NCBI RefSeq assembly: GCF_000002985.6
Contig: NC_003282.8
Coordinates: 13,020,001 to 13,084,000, forward strand
From: Caenorhabditis elegans
Taxonomy: Eukaryota; Nematoda; Chromadorea; Rhabditida; Rhabditidae
Length of the DNA stretch: 64,000 nt
Direction of reading: 5' to 3'
Shown: in pieces, positions 33,297 through 45,108 of the stretch
How positions within the stretch are numbered: position 1 is the first letter of the stretch
How the letters are laid out: the number at the start of each line of letters is the position of its first letter
Translations under genes and position numbers: made by a program
Notes under the pieces: model-generated
Databases searched by the model: none
What the model was told of the DNA's origin: nothing
What the model saw: only the letters and a program-made list of their open reading frames with translations

Positions 33297-35154
33297 ATGA
33301 CCGATGACAAAAAAATGTTCGATATTAACGAGTTTCTCAAAAGACATTTATTCGTGAAGAACTGGGTAAACTATAGGCAGGTGAGTATTTCAATGTGTTT
33401 CTTCAGCTAATTGTAATCATTTTCAGCAATCCTACACAAAATACGAATTAATGCAACTTATTGAATCCGTTGAAGCCGCTCTTTCCGTAGATGACACATT
33501 GGCAAAAATCTCTCCTCCAGTTACAATTGTGGGTGATATTCACGGGCAATATCCGGATCTTGTACGAGTTCTTTGCAATCAAAATTCGAAGGAGGATGCT
33601 AAGAAGAAAGCTGCATATGGATTCTGTAACAGCAGGTATCATTACATTTTCCAATTGCAGTTATTTAACAGTTAACATGTTCAGGTTTGTGTTTCTTGGT
33701 GACTATGTTGATAGAGGGCATCATTCGATTGAGTGTATTAGTTTGGTGTTTGCTTTGAAGGTAATTTGGATAACAAAACAACACAATTTCCAATTGTATT
33801 TCTTACAGGTCGTTTACCCCACTAACTACATCTTACTTCGTGGGAATCATGAAACAAAATCAATCAACTACACGTATGGATTCAGAGAGGAGCTTGTAAA
33901 CAGACTTGGGCCGATTGATGGGTTTGAGATTTGGGAGCGATTCAATGTTGCATTCTCGTGGATGCCTTTGGCATGTCTTGTTGGACACAAAATTCTTTGC
34001 ATGCACGGAGGAATTAGTCCAAAATTGCATAGCTTGAAAGAAATCAATGAAGTTTGTTTGTGCGGGGTTCGTGTTTTGTAACTTGAAATGTTTTTTTCCA
34101 GATCGATCGTCCAGTTGCAGAAATTTTGCCAGACTCTCTGGCTCAAGATTTGCTTTGGGCTGACCCAGCAGATGGACAAGGAGCGATGACTGTTAGATCG
34201 TAAGTATTTTCTGTTTTTTTTAATGTCAAAAAATTAATTTTTCACTTTTGTAACTTGAGTACACGTAGTATATTTAAAGGTTGAGTAAAAATCAATTGAT
34301 TTTGGCTAATTTTCAATTGTGTCTAATCTCCTCATTTGAATTACCGCGCAGCACTTTGTAGATCTGCATCCACGCTATTTTCTTCACTTCCGACAAACGC
34401 GCCGAAATTTAAATGAGGTTGAAATTTTGCCAAAACAATTGAAAATTTGCCGAAATCAACCGATTTTTTTCAAAAATGTTTTTGGAAAAAAACGTTTTGG
34501 TCTCCAACCCTGATGGGTTCATTTTTTACTTCACGAACTATAGTGCTAAAATTTTTTGAAAACTTGATCAAATAAATAGGGAACCACGAAAAAAAATCCA
34601 ACTTTTCAGAACTCCGGAGTACGTTCCCAATGGTGTCCGTGGACTTTCATTTATTTTCAATGAGGCAGCCGTTCGTGATACTTGTAAACGTCTGAATATC
34701 AATCTGATCGTTCGAGCTCATCAGGTATTTTCCAAAAGACAAATAATTAATTGCTCTCGATTCAATTTTTAGATGATTCCTGAAGGATTCAAGTTCTTTG
34801 CTGATCAGAAACTTCTCACGATATTCTCGGCTCCGCGTTACATGAATGAAACCGATGTATGTCTGCTGATGTTAAACCACATCTGAAACTGTAAAATGGC
34901 ATTTTCAGAATCACGGCGCCACATTGAGAGTCGAGACAGATGGAAAACTGAATATTGGGCGTTTTCGTCATAAGAAACTTCTTCATGCAAATTCAGCTGA
35001 TGAAATCACTCGTGGAGATGATATTCCTAATTTGGAAAGAAAAAAGTCGGGTTCAATGCCAGTCAAACATTTGAAAACATCGTCGTCGTCGTCGCCGTCG
35101 CACTCGAACGGCAAAAGCAAGGGCGGAGAGGGGCTTTCTCTTGGAAAGATTTAG
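33297..35154 (+). CDS. PP1-like serine/threonine protein phosphatase
   Basis: Eight exons (33297-33380, 33427-33635, 33685-33760, 33809-34051, 34102-34199, 34610-34724, 34773-34856, 34909-35154) encode 384 residues. This is a metal-dependent PPP-family phosphatase with GDIHGQ (64-69), GDYVDRG (103-109), RGNHE (134-138), HGG (189-191) and RAHQ (272-275), so all metal-binding and catalytic residues of PP1 are present. Differences from PP1 are a Lys-rich insert of about ten residues between the first two motifs (KEDAKKKAAYG), SAPRYM in place of SAPNYC (the Cys that binds microcystin in PP1 is Met), and a basic Ser-rich C-terminal tail. It is a nematode PP1 relative. Substrate is unknown and no regulatory-subunit motif was assessed. 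Confidence 0.92.
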
Positions 35155-35356
35155 ACTGAAATTAATAGTTTGTGTATAATTTCCAATATTTTTTGCAAGA
35201 AAAGTGTAAGAAAAATTTTGAATTTTTTGAATTTTCAGGTTTTTTTTGACAAAATTCAGTACAAAATGAATGACTAAAATGAATAAATATTTTATTTGAA
35301 AGATAATAACAATGCAAGCGTTTTCAAACGTGCGGTATAATTGTTTCTGACTCCAA

Positions 35357-35930
35357 TCATTTAGACCAAACAAAAAAATCAAATGATGATTTCACAAAAA
35401 CTACAGTAGCAATAGTTCCATCTTCCCTTTCGATATCCCAACCATCGGAACAATCAAATTCTTGAAAACCGATTCTGAAATTGGAAATTGATACCGTATT
35501 TCCTATGTCAGTTTAGCATCCCTACAGATTTTTAAGTAAATTAGAAATTTATTCACTTGTTGCCAGACCTACACATTGTTTGAAATAAATAAATAAATAA
35601 ATAATTTTTTTGCCAAAGAACAATCATTTTTCCTTTTTACCACTAATACCTGTATACTTTTTCTCGGCGTACTTCGTCCCATCGACTAACTACTATTTCA
35701 TTCAACACCACTACCCAATCTCTTATTTTGAAATCATGGTCCAAGTGGAATCTTCTCAATTCTTTCATGTTTCCGTTTAATCAATTACGGATAAAATGAT
35801 TCAAGTATTCTGGAGTAAAGCTATGGTTCCATATTGTCAGTTCTTCACACTTCATCAATTTGAAGTCCTCAAGTGTAAATCCTGGATTGAAGTAAGAATC
35901 CAGTCGGCGAATATTGAATAAGTTAAATTT
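35357..35930 (-). pseudogene. Broken F-box-associated (FBA_2, fbxb-type) gene fragment
   Basis: On the minus strand, a segment ending at a donor at 35650 reads FTLEDFKLMKCEELTIWNHSF, then TPEYLNHFIRN, an in-frame TGA, LNGNMKELRRFHLDHDF and REKVYR. The exon 35357-35474 joins it in phase and reads RIGFQEFDCSDGWDIEREDG, TIATVVFVKSSFDFFVW, stop. The order T-x-x-x-L-N-x-F-I, W-x-x-G-x-x-x-x-L, D-I-x-R-x-D-G-x-x-A-T and F-x-F-x-VW is the FBA_2 pattern of C. elegans F-box B proteins. TGA stands where the family has a Trp. I found no F-box or start upstream, so only the 3' half remains. Confidence 0.7.
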
Positions 35931-36390
35931 AAAATTACAGATAAATTACGATTTAGTTTATTATAATTATTAATATTAATGAGGAAATCAGTACTTACTA
36001 TATTTTTTGTCAAAGTATAAAGTTTTGTTAATAAAGTTTTGTTCCAGTTTTTTGCTTGATTCTCTAGTAATTATTCGAGTACAAACCAGGGGTGGGCGGC
36101 AAATTTACCAAATTTGCCGAGTCGAAAAGTGTGTGGGTTTGAAGCCCGATAGCATAATATTTTCAGTCCGGCTGATCTTTTTGATATCCGTAAAAAGCTC
36201 AATTTGTTGTTGTTATTGACCAAATCGTTTGGATCATTTATGAGTTTTCTCTACAATGGACAAAAATAAAGATTGTTGTTGTTTACGTTTTGCAAATATT
36301 AAAAGTTATTTGAAAATCTCGTACTTGATTAAAAAACTCCTCTCATAAAAAGCAGCACGTTTGCAACTTTAAATCATAATTTTGTTTGCC
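35931..36390. other. Intergenic DNA
   Basis: AT-rich DNA with one short GGCGGCAAATTTACCAAATTTGCCG stretch at about 36097, related to the CGGCAAATTGCCG repeats. The promoter of CAP gene 4 must be in the last part. No clear TATAAAA is visible there, only CATAAAAA near 36344. Confidence 0.45.
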
Positions 36391-37261
36391 ATGTACTTCA
36401 TTCTCTGCCTCCTAGCAATTGGTGTCAATGCTCAATTCACTTCAACTGGTCAATCAAGCATTGTGGATGCTCATAACAAATTGAGATCCGCTATTGCAAA
36501 GAGTACCTATGTTGCGAAGGGAACCAAAAAAGAACCAGCAACTGATATGAGGAAAATGGTAGGTTTTAAATTGCCCAATTATGTCAAATAAAAAACTTAA
36601 AGTTTTCTTTTTTCAAGAGTTTCAAGTCATTCAAGTTGGGGTAACTTTTGGCAATCATATTTGAACAAAAAGCCCAATGATGATACTTCAATAAACTTTT
36701 CAGGTCGTGGATTCCACCGTAGCTGCGTCGGCTCAGAATTATGCGAATACGTGCCCAACTGGACACTCAAAGGGAACTGGATATGGGGAAAATTTGTATT
36801 GGTCTTGGACTTCTGCGGATGTTGGATCCTTGGATTCCTATGTGAGTCGCATAACTTTTCTGGGACAGAAATCAATAATTCTTTCCAGGGAGAAATCGCC
36901 GCTGCCGCATGGGAAAAGGAATTCCAAGACTTTGGCTGGAAGTCTAACGCAATGGATACCACCCTATTCAACAGTGGAATAGGACACGCTACTCAAATGG
37001 CTTGGGCAAACACCAGCTCCATCGGGTGTGGAGTCAAGAATTGTGGACGAGACGCATCGATGAGAAATATGAACAAAATAGCTGTAGTCTGCCAGTATAG
37101 TCCACCGTAAGCACTGAAGTTTTTGATTTTTTTTAACTCAAAATTGTTCAAAAATATTCAGAGGAAACACTATGGGACGGCCGATTTATAAGGAAGGAAC
37201 TACGTGTTCCAGCTGTTCCGGATCTACTAAATGTGACACTGCTTCTGGGCTTTGCGGATAA
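36391..37261 (+). CDS. CAP/SCP-like secreted protein, cluster member 4
   Basis: Exons 36391-36558, 36704-36841, 36889-37106 and 37162-37261 encode 207 residues. The signal peptide is MYFILCLLAIGVNA. CPTGHS, GENLYW, WEKEF and GIGHATQMAW are all present. Exon 2 begins VVDSTVAAS where relatives have KWDSTVAAS, so a usually conserved Trp is replaced by Val. The tail TTCSSCSGSTKCDTASGLCG lacks the usual Pro. Same intron pattern as members 3 and 5. Confidence 0.9.
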
Positions 37262-37721
37262 TGAGAGATTTCACTTTTTGTGTCTGTAATTTTTTAATTT
37301 ATTTGTTTTGTTTTAATCTGGGAATTAATTTACTAATGAAGCATTTGTTTTTTCTTGGTGATTATATAAAAAAAATAAAGCGAAAACTTTAAATTACACC
37401 AAACTTTTTTAAAATTTACGAAAATGCACACAACATCAAGTGCAGGCAAAAGTAAAACATTCTACTTGCCTATGTGCCAACAACAAAATTAGGAAGAAAA
37501 TTCACTTCTTCCTAATCAGAATACTTGTTGACTTGACTCAAATGTTCATAATTACTGATAAAAGTCAATTCTTTGGTCTTGTGCTGCCCACTTCCGATCA
37601 TACGTAGCTTACGATTTCTCAATTATCATACAATTTTACAGGTTTTCGCGTGATAAGACTCCTATAAAATGAACCGCAGTGATAAACATATTCGTGTTGA
37701 CTTGCACTTTTTTCTCCAATT
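37262..37721. other. Intergenic promoter DNA of CAP gene 5
   Basis: TGATAAG at 37651-37657 precedes TATAAAA at 37663-37669, about 55 bp before the ATG at 37722. This repeats the GATA-plus-TATA arrangement found before CAP gene 3. Nothing else is seen. Confidence 0.5.
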
Positions 37722-38998
37722 ATGAATTACTTGTTGCTGGTTGTGGCGCTTGCTGTTGGCTGCTCCGCTGATTTCGGCTCTTCCGGACAAAACGGAATTA
37801 TCAATGCACATAACACTCTGCGGTCTAAAATTGCAAAAGGTACCTACGTGGCAAAAGGAACTCAGAAATCGCCGGGAACAAATCTGTTGAAAATGGTATG
37901 TACATAACTAAGGTTCTCAGATTTATTTTTGATTTCAACTTTTCAGAAATGGGATTCCGCAGTCGCCGCATCCGCCCAAAACTACGCAAACGGGTGTCCG
38001 ACGGGACACTCTGGAGATGCAGGCCTTGGGGAGAATTTGTATTGGTATTGGACAAGTGGATCTCTGGGAGACCTCAATCAATATGTCAGTCATTTAGTCT
38101 ACCTTGTGCCTGCCTGCCTAGACCTACTGCCTATTTTGTTCAAATTTTGCCTAAATACAACATGCGAATATTGGCAGTAGGCAGGAGGCAGGCGCTTGAT
38201 ACCTTCTTTATTTTAAAAGTTTCTGAAATTTCTATAATCAATCTTTTCATTCAGGGATCTGCTGCGTCGGCATCATGGGAAAAAGAATTCCAAGATTACG
38301 GATGGAAGTCTAACCTTATGACTATCGATCTCTTCAACACAGGAATCGGACACGCGACTCAAATGGCGTGGGCGAAATCCAACCTGATCGGATGTGGAGT
38401 CAAGGATTGTGGAAGAGACTCAAACGGCCTGAACAAAGTAACCGTCGTGTGCCAGTACAAGCCGCAGTAAGTGAGATTTGTTGACTAGTCTATGTTGACT
38501 GTGTCTGCGAATGTTGTGTTTTGTGTTGTTCTCTAGGATAGGTTTGCAAAAAAGATAAATTTTTGGTCACGTTCCCTGAAACAAAATCCAAAAAATTAGG
38601 CAATTTTCAACAAATTTTGATCATTTTGAGGAGATCATTAAAAACAAAAAACCCAATAAAAATTATACAAAAATACGAAAAATATTGTTGTTGGCGAAAA
38701 GTGAACTGTGCTTCGACAACTGGTAAAGTAGTCTTGAACACTTTGTGAGTTAGGATTTTTCTGAAGAGTAAAAAGTAGTTTTAGGAAAATTAATTTCAAC
38801 CGAGACAAAATTTTTAACATAAAAAAAAATTGAAAAGTGTATGTGCGAGAGAGCCCTGTTGAATACAAGCTACTGTTTGCTAATACATCAATTTTCAGAG
38901 GAAACTTCATTAATCAATACATCTACGTATCGGGAGCAACCTGTTCCGGCTGTCCATCAGGAACGTCATGTGAGACTTCCACAGGGCTCTGCGTCTAA
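37722..38998 (+). CDS. CAP/SCP-like secreted protein, cluster member 5
   Basis: Exons 37722-37895, 37947-38084, 38255-38466 and 38899-38998 encode 207 residues. The signal peptide is MNYLLLVVALAVGCSA. The CAP motifs CPTGHS, GENLYW, WEKEFQDYGW and GIGHATQMAW are intact. The tail is ATCSGCPSGTSCETSTGLCV. Its middle (GSAASASWEKEFQDYGWKSN) is very close to member 8. Intron 2 contains GCCTGCCTACC repeats. Intron 3 is 432 bp. Confidence 0.92.
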
Positions 38999-39627
38999 AC
39001 TTTAATAATGCAATGTGTTTTCAAACTTTCTGTAGATAATAAATAAAATTGTGTGCTAGTTGAAAACCAGAACACAAACAACCTTTGATCAAAATGCCTA
39101 TGTAACAAATGCGACGATTACGTGTTCGAAATCCTATTGGCAGATTTGGAGTATAATGAGCAGTTAGAACTTTATTGGGAGGTCAAAGACTACTTGTGTC
39201 TAGAGATGTATCTAAGTTATGAAAAAAGTTCAAGCTATAGGTTTTTTGACTACGATATCTTGTATGTATTTTCAAAGATGTTGGTGATTTAGTTGAAAGT
39301 TAACAGCTTGAAAACGTTTTTATTTTTCCGTTTCTGACTTCCATGAATTTCAAAAAATTACCGTATGTCTGTATTGTTACTATCTACTGTGTGAAATTTC
39401 AAAAAATGAAATCCAACTTCAGCCTCCCTTTTGTATATAAAACAAACAATGTCAACATAAAACTCTTACCAATTTAGTCTATTTCTATTAAAGCACACGT
39501 TCTTTAGTTTTTTCCCTCTTCCCATGACTTTTAGTTTCCCTCACGGCGACGACGACATCCAGTTGTTCATACAAACTAAAATCTCCTATAAATATCCAAC
39601 CTACTAGTTGTATTTTCAACAGACAAC
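38999..39627. other. Intergenic promoter DNA of CAP gene 6
   Basis: AATAAATAAA near 39039 ends CAP gene 5. The 3' end carries the CAGTTGTTCATACAAAC element and TATAAATA described separately. Confidence 0.5.
39560..39594 (+). promoter_or_regulatory. CAGTTGTTCATACAAAC element plus TATA box, CAP gene 6
   Basis: CAGTTGTTCATACAAAC at 39560-39576 is followed after 10 bp by TATAAATA at 39587-39594, 34 bp before the ATG at 39628. The same 17-mer occurs before CAP gene 8 and, with one change, before CAP gene 9, at the same distance from TATA. Confidence 0.7.
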
Positions 39628-40602
39628 ATGCACACCTTTACTCTTCTCGTTTTGGTTACCCTTCAGATTGGTAAGTTTTTTTTTTGGAAATTTTTGAAAC
39701 TAATTTTCTTCAATTTTTCAGGAGCTTATGCTCAATTCAGAGAAAGCACTCAACAATTCATTGTGGACCTTCATAATAAGCTTCGTACTTCAATTGCCAA
39801 GGGAACATATGTGGCTAAAGGGACAACAAAAGCAGCTGGTAGTAATCTTTTGAAAATGGTAGGTTTTCGGCAGTTAGTTACTTTGTGATTTTCCAATGAA
39901 TGGAACCTTCAGTTGAAGGTCTTTGCTAGGTTCAAGTGCTCTTCAGAGCATTTTCTAAAGTTTCAGTCGGCTTCTCTACAGATCTGGGAGCACTTGATCT
40001 GGAGTTAATTAAAGGGTCTGATGTAGAGCTGGCGTAGACTTCTTAGACCTCGCCTACTATCGCCTACTACTCACTCCTTATACCTCCAATACCATTTCAG
40101 AAGTGGGACACCACATTGGCCACCGCTGCTCAAACTTTTGCTAACACTTGCCCGAGAGGTCACTCCAATGCAGCTGGAGTTGGAGAGAACTTGTACTGGA
40201 GATGGTCCAGCCTCCCATTCTCCGGAATGGATATCTATGGAGGAGCTGCATCTGTTGCCTGGGAACAAGAATTCCAGCAGTACGGATGGACAACCAACAC
40301 TTTCACTCAAGCCCTTGCTAACACTGGAATTGGACATGCTACCCAAATGGCTTGGGCTAATACTGGTCTGATTGGATGTGGAGTGAAGAACTGCGGACCT
40401 GATCCAGAACTAAATAACTATAACAGAGCTGTTGTGGTTTGCCAATACAAGGCTCAGTAAGCATTTGAAGCAAACATGCACATAAAAACGATGAATTTTC
40501 AGAGGAAACTATTTGGGTCAAGACATCTACAAGTCAGGAACCACTTGCTCAGCGTGCCCAACTGGAACCACTTGTGAAGCTGCCACTGGACTTTGTGTAT
40601 AA
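39628..40602 (+). CDS. CAP/SCP-like secreted protein, cluster member 6
   Basis: Exons 39628-39670, 39722-39858, 40101-40456 and 40503-40602 encode 211 residues. The signal peptide (MHTFTLLVLVTLQIGAYA) is split by a phase-1 intron. CAP motifs are HNKLRTS, CPRGHS, GENLYWRW, SVAWEQEF and GIGHATQMAW, with the CAP residues kept. The tail is TTCSACPTGTTCEAATGLCV. It shares the MDIYGGAASVAWEQEFQ segment with members 7 and 9. It lacks the intron after the GENLYW segment that members 3-5 have. Confidence 0.92.
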
Positions 40603-41773
40603 ACTTGTGGAAAATGATTGAAACGTAGATAATATTTCAACACTGCCCATTGCATTCCAATATTCTTTCCATTGTGTAATAAATTTTCTTATATTTTTTT
40701 GATGGACTGGATAATAAGAAAAAAGCGGCCTAATGTGTACATGAGTCAGAGATCTATTGTATTCATTAAAAAATCTTCCAAACCAAAACATTATGCATAA
40801 ACTACCTAATTAGTTTCTTATTTGTTCCTAATTTGGATCGAGCTTTTCATATAGGCACTAAAATCCCTTGCCTACCTGCCTTCAAGACGACCTACGCCTG
40901 GCTTATGCCTACATGGTGTAAACTCTGAACATCAGAGTTCCCAGCACCAGGCAGAGAAAAAGACACTGACGCCTGCCTACCTCCTATGAAATCCCTAATT
41001 TGAAGTTTAACCTTGCTCAAACGGGGCTCACTAAATACACAATGTGTCAAAAAATTGGCGAGACAAGTTTTGTACACCTGCTCGTTACCGCATGATCAAC
41101 GATCTGTACCACGCATTTTCTCGAATGGAGCCTAGTTTACAAGCATCTGATTACACAAAATGGCTCATTGGATTATTGACTTAGAATAGGGGAAAATCGA
41201 TCACGAACTGGAAATAAGAAGTTTACTCGAAAAAAGGTCTAACAATTTAATATTTCTGGTTACTTGGCAATTTTAGAAAATATTTTACAGTAACAACTTT
41301 TCTTGGACTTTCAAAGAAAAAGTGCCCTAACCGTTTTTTAAGAATTAAAAAAAATTTTAAGAAGCTTCCAGGATGTTAGCCTACTCCCGAAAATCTTTAA
41401 AATTTTGCTTTTGGGGTAGGCTCACGAGAAATTCGTTCTAAGTATGTAGATAACTATAATTTTTCTTCCGGGAATCAAAAATCATTGATCTTTGTATTTT
41501 CTTTGCGTACGTGTGTCTTTGTGTACGATTATCATAGTTTAAGTTTTTTTCTTCTTTTTCTGAAATATAACAATAAACTACACGAGAACATCTAGACGTA
41601 TGTTTTGAAAATGTAAATTTGAGGTTTTCTGAAAATATAAAACTCTTGATCTCGAACTATTCGTGCATCAAACTAAGCCAGTTTTCTTCGTGATCTTCTG
41701 GATACTACATAAACTATATAAATATACAAAAACTATATTAAAACCTACGAAGTTTGATTTCGATATCGAAACA
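40603..41773. other. Intergenic DNA
   Basis: AT-rich DNA with a GCCTACCTGCC-type dispersed repeat at about 40868-40985. No gene is supported. The upstream part of the pseudogene at 41774 has TATATAAATATAC near 41716. Confidence 0.45.
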
Positions 41774-43203
41774 ATGAGAACAACATTTCTCATAATTCTA
41801 CTTAGTATACTGGCAATAGGTAAGGATAATATTTAACTCAAACGAACTAAATATATTTATGTTACAGGTAGCTCTGCTCAATTTGTGGCAAATACCCAAC
41901 AATTTATAGTGGATATTCACAACACGTTTCGTTCAAAGCTTGCACTGGGAACTTATGTATCGAAGGGTGTGACGAAGCCAGCAGCAAGTAACATGTTGAA
42001 AATGGTAAGTTATTTTTGAAGTTGTGTTAGAGCACCATTTTATTGGCTTATATCTGCTCGAAACTTTGCAATTGGAAAAAAAAATTAAAGGTAGGGGCTT
42101 AAATTATTAAAAACCTCCAATAGTGTTGACCAAAATCGCAGTAAATATTCTTATAAAAATGTTTTAGTTACAGTCAAAAAGCGTTGAAAACTCAGTTTTC
42201 TTCAAAAAGATATCGACCAAAAAATATTTTCTACGAGGGCTACTTGTTTACTGATTAAAAAATTGTAGAAGTTTGAGCCAGCAGCAATTTTTCAAATTTA
42301 GTTTTTTAGTAATTCAAAAAGTCCACATTTTTAACAAAAAATTAACATTTTTCTGAGACTGAATTTTGAAAAATCTGAAATTTTGGAGTGTTTTGTTCCA
42401 GATCTGTCATGTTGGACTATTGTAAGTATAGTTAAACTAAATCCCCCATTGGCGATATTCCACCTTCAATCAAGTCTTCACAAATGAACACCTAATCCTC
42501 CAATTTTATAGAAATTGAACATCACACTGACTGTCTCAGCTCAAGCCTACGCAAACACATGCCCAAAAAATCACTCGAATCTCGAGTTGGGGAAAATATC
42601 TACTATAGATACACCACTGCGCCATTTTCCGGTATGAATGTTTATGGCGGAGCTGCGTCAGTCGCATGGGAGCAAGAAGTTCAGAGAAATGAATGGCCAT
42701 CGAATATAATCTCAATCGATGTTTTGCTCGTGACCGATGAACTCAGAATCATTTTGCACGCAACACAAATGGCATGGGCAACATCTGGACAGATTGGATG
42801 TGGAGTTAAAAATTGTGGAAAGGATATGCCAGATAGACCAACTTTTAATCGAGGAGTCGTTGTGTGTCACTATAGCTCTTTTTAAGGAAAATAGCAAAAA
42901 ACATTAGAAAAAGACTACGCAAAAATTACAGCAAAATGTCTAGGAGCCAAGATTTAGCGGAGCGTATTTTGGCTTAACGCAAAAATTTTCTTTGCATTTT
43001 TGCATCTTTTTAGGTTTTTTTTGTACTTTGGTCTAAAATTATTCTTAAAAAATTCTTTCCACGACACATACTACCTTTCTATCACAAAACTAAACATTTA
43101 CAGAGGTAACATAATCAACCAGCAAGTGTATCAAACCGGGCCAACCTGCTCTGCTTGCCCAACCGGGACCACTTGTGAAACTGCAACCGGGCTATGTGGC
43201 TAA
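41774..43203 (+). pseudogene. CAP/SCP-like gene, cluster member 7, pseudogene
   Basis: Exons 41774-41819 (signal peptide MRTTFLIILLSILAIG) and 41868-42004 are intact. The third, starting at 42512, shifts frame near 42580-42590: relative to its relatives one base is missing between CPKNHSN and GENIYY, and the reading frame then meets TGA at 42635-42637. In the shifted frame the rest of the CAP domain reads on (GGAASVAWEQEV, HATQMAWATSGQIGCGV), but the NTGIGH stretch is replaced by unrelated residues. The donor before the last exon is gone, ending instead in TAA at 42883-42885. The last exon (43104-43203) still reads PTCSACPTGTTCETATGLCG. A spliced product avoiding the breaks seems unlikely. 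Confidence 0.8.
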
Positions 43204-44019
43204 TGCAACGAATTCAGAATTCTTTATTTTTTACAAGTTACTGCCAAATTAACCCAATATGCTTTCTGTGATAACCTGAAATAAAGCGTCTAACTTTTTG
43301 AATTTGAACATTGAAATATTGAAAACTTATCCGTCATAGCGAACCTTCTACGTAAAAACTAAACAACTGTTTTTGTAAATCATAATTTTTCAAATTGAGG
43401 ATGACAATACAACACAGCTAAAAATATACATGAATCATTTAAATAGTGATAAATACTTTGATATTTTCCCAAAGTTTCAACGGATAGAAAAAATCGACAT
43501 GCGACCGATTAATTTTGCATTTCAAAAGATCAACAGAAAATCATTTTCGCATCGTATCGGAAATAGAATATTCATAGATAAATAGGCCTAGACAAATAAA
43601 CAATCATTTTTCAATTTTGGAGGAAGAAATAAGCCTTGTTTTTCAAGACTGTGTAATATTTCCCGGCGTAGAAGTTTCAGTCTCACACAGTATTTCGAAC
43701 ATTTTCAGGATCCAGTCTTATGCAACTTTAAATTTTTCAGACCAAGCCAATAAAAGCTTCACATCACATGAAAGCCTAACGAGAAGTGTTCAAAAGTTTG
43801 TTATTCCCAGACTATTTGGTTTGTTTTTTTTCCATTTTCCATAGCTTTGCAGTTATACACACATACATACTTGTTAGTTATCACATGACCACCAACTGCA
43901 GAGAAGAAAATACCACGCTTTTTCCCAGTGGTGCATAGTTCACGGACAGTTGTTCATACAAACCGGTTTACCGTATAAAACTCATTCGACCCTTCACTTT
44001 TTCAGAATTCCATTGCGCT
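43204..44019. other. Intergenic promoter DNA of CAP gene 8
   Basis: AT-rich DNA with no supported gene. Its last 80 bp carry CAGTTGTTCATACAAAC at 43947 and TATAAAA at 43974. Confidence 0.5.
43947..43980 (+). promoter_or_regulatory. CAGTTGTTCATACAAAC element plus TATA box, CAP gene 8
   Basis: The 17-mer at 43947-43963 is identical to the one before CAP gene 6 and ends 10 bp before TATAAAA at 43974-43980, with the ATG at 44020. Confidence 0.7.
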
Positions 44020-45108
44020 ATGCATACTTCTATTCTTCTCTTGACAGCTTTGTGCGCTGGTATGTTTTCAATACATTTTTGACTTTAATTGTGATGCACC
44101 CTAAAATATATTTTTTGATTGTTTTCATTATCTTAAAGACTAGAGAGGTACTAGGCCCCTATAAGCCTAGCTACCTGCATATGCTGCCTTCATGCCTAGT
44201 CCAGCCTAAATCCTGTCACCTTGCCTATTCCCTTTTGTTTTTTCCTCTTGCTCATTTAGTCGCAGAGTGTAGATTACACAGTTTAGGTTAGGTCACTTCT
44301 CTTAGTCATCTTAGTTTTCACTAAATAGACCGTAGGCATGCTTGTAGGCGCAAGGCATACATGGGCTACCTTGTAGGCTGAAATTATTTACATTAATATT
44401 ATCAATGAAACATTTCAGGAGCTTATGCTCAATTCTCCGCCAACGGACAAGCAGCCATCCTCAATGTCCATAATACTCTTCGATCAAGAATTGCTAAAGG
44501 AACCTATGTGGCCAAGGGAACCGCAAAGCCTGCTGCAAGTGACATGCTCAAGATGGTAATTTAGTTATTGTACCCGAATTCTCTAATTTTTTTAAAAATT
44601 CGGATTACAGAAATGGGACGCCACTGTCGCCGCTTCAGCCCAAGCTTATGCTAACAAGTGCCCAACCGGTCACTCTGGAGCCGCAGGACTCGGAGAGAAC
44701 CTCTACTGGTACTGGACTTCTGCAACCATCACCAACATTGATCAATTCGGAGCCACCGGATCTGCTGCCTGGGAGAAGGAGTTCCAGGACTACGGATGGA
44801 GCTCAAACACACTTTCCATGTCATTGTTCAACACAGGAATCGGACACGCTACTCAAATGGCTTGGGCAAAGACGAATTTGATTGGATGTGGTGTGAAGAA
44901 CTGTGGAAAGGATACCAATGGATTCAATAAGGTCACCGTTGTCTGTCAGTACAAGCCACAGTGAGTCGTCAAAGTTTCGGGTGCCCTCGTAGCAATTTAA
45001 ATTTTCAGAGGAAACTACTTGAACCAAAACATCTACACATCTGGAACCACCTGCTCAAAATGCCCAAGTGGGACCTCGTGCGAGGCCGCTACCGGACTCT
45101 GCGCATAA
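44020..45108 (+). CDS. CAP/SCP-like secreted protein, cluster member 8
   Basis: Exons 44020-44059, 44419-44555, 44611-44960 and 45009-45108 encode 208 residues. The signal peptide MHTSILLLTALCAGAYA is split by a phase-1 intron. CPTGHS, GENLYWYW, WEKEFQDYGW and GIGHATQMAW keep the CAP residues. The tail is TTCSKCPSGTSCEAATGLCA. The protein core is closest to member 5, while the intron pattern and promoter are those of members 6 and 9. Intron 1 is 359 bp with GCCTAC-type repeats. Confidence 0.92.
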
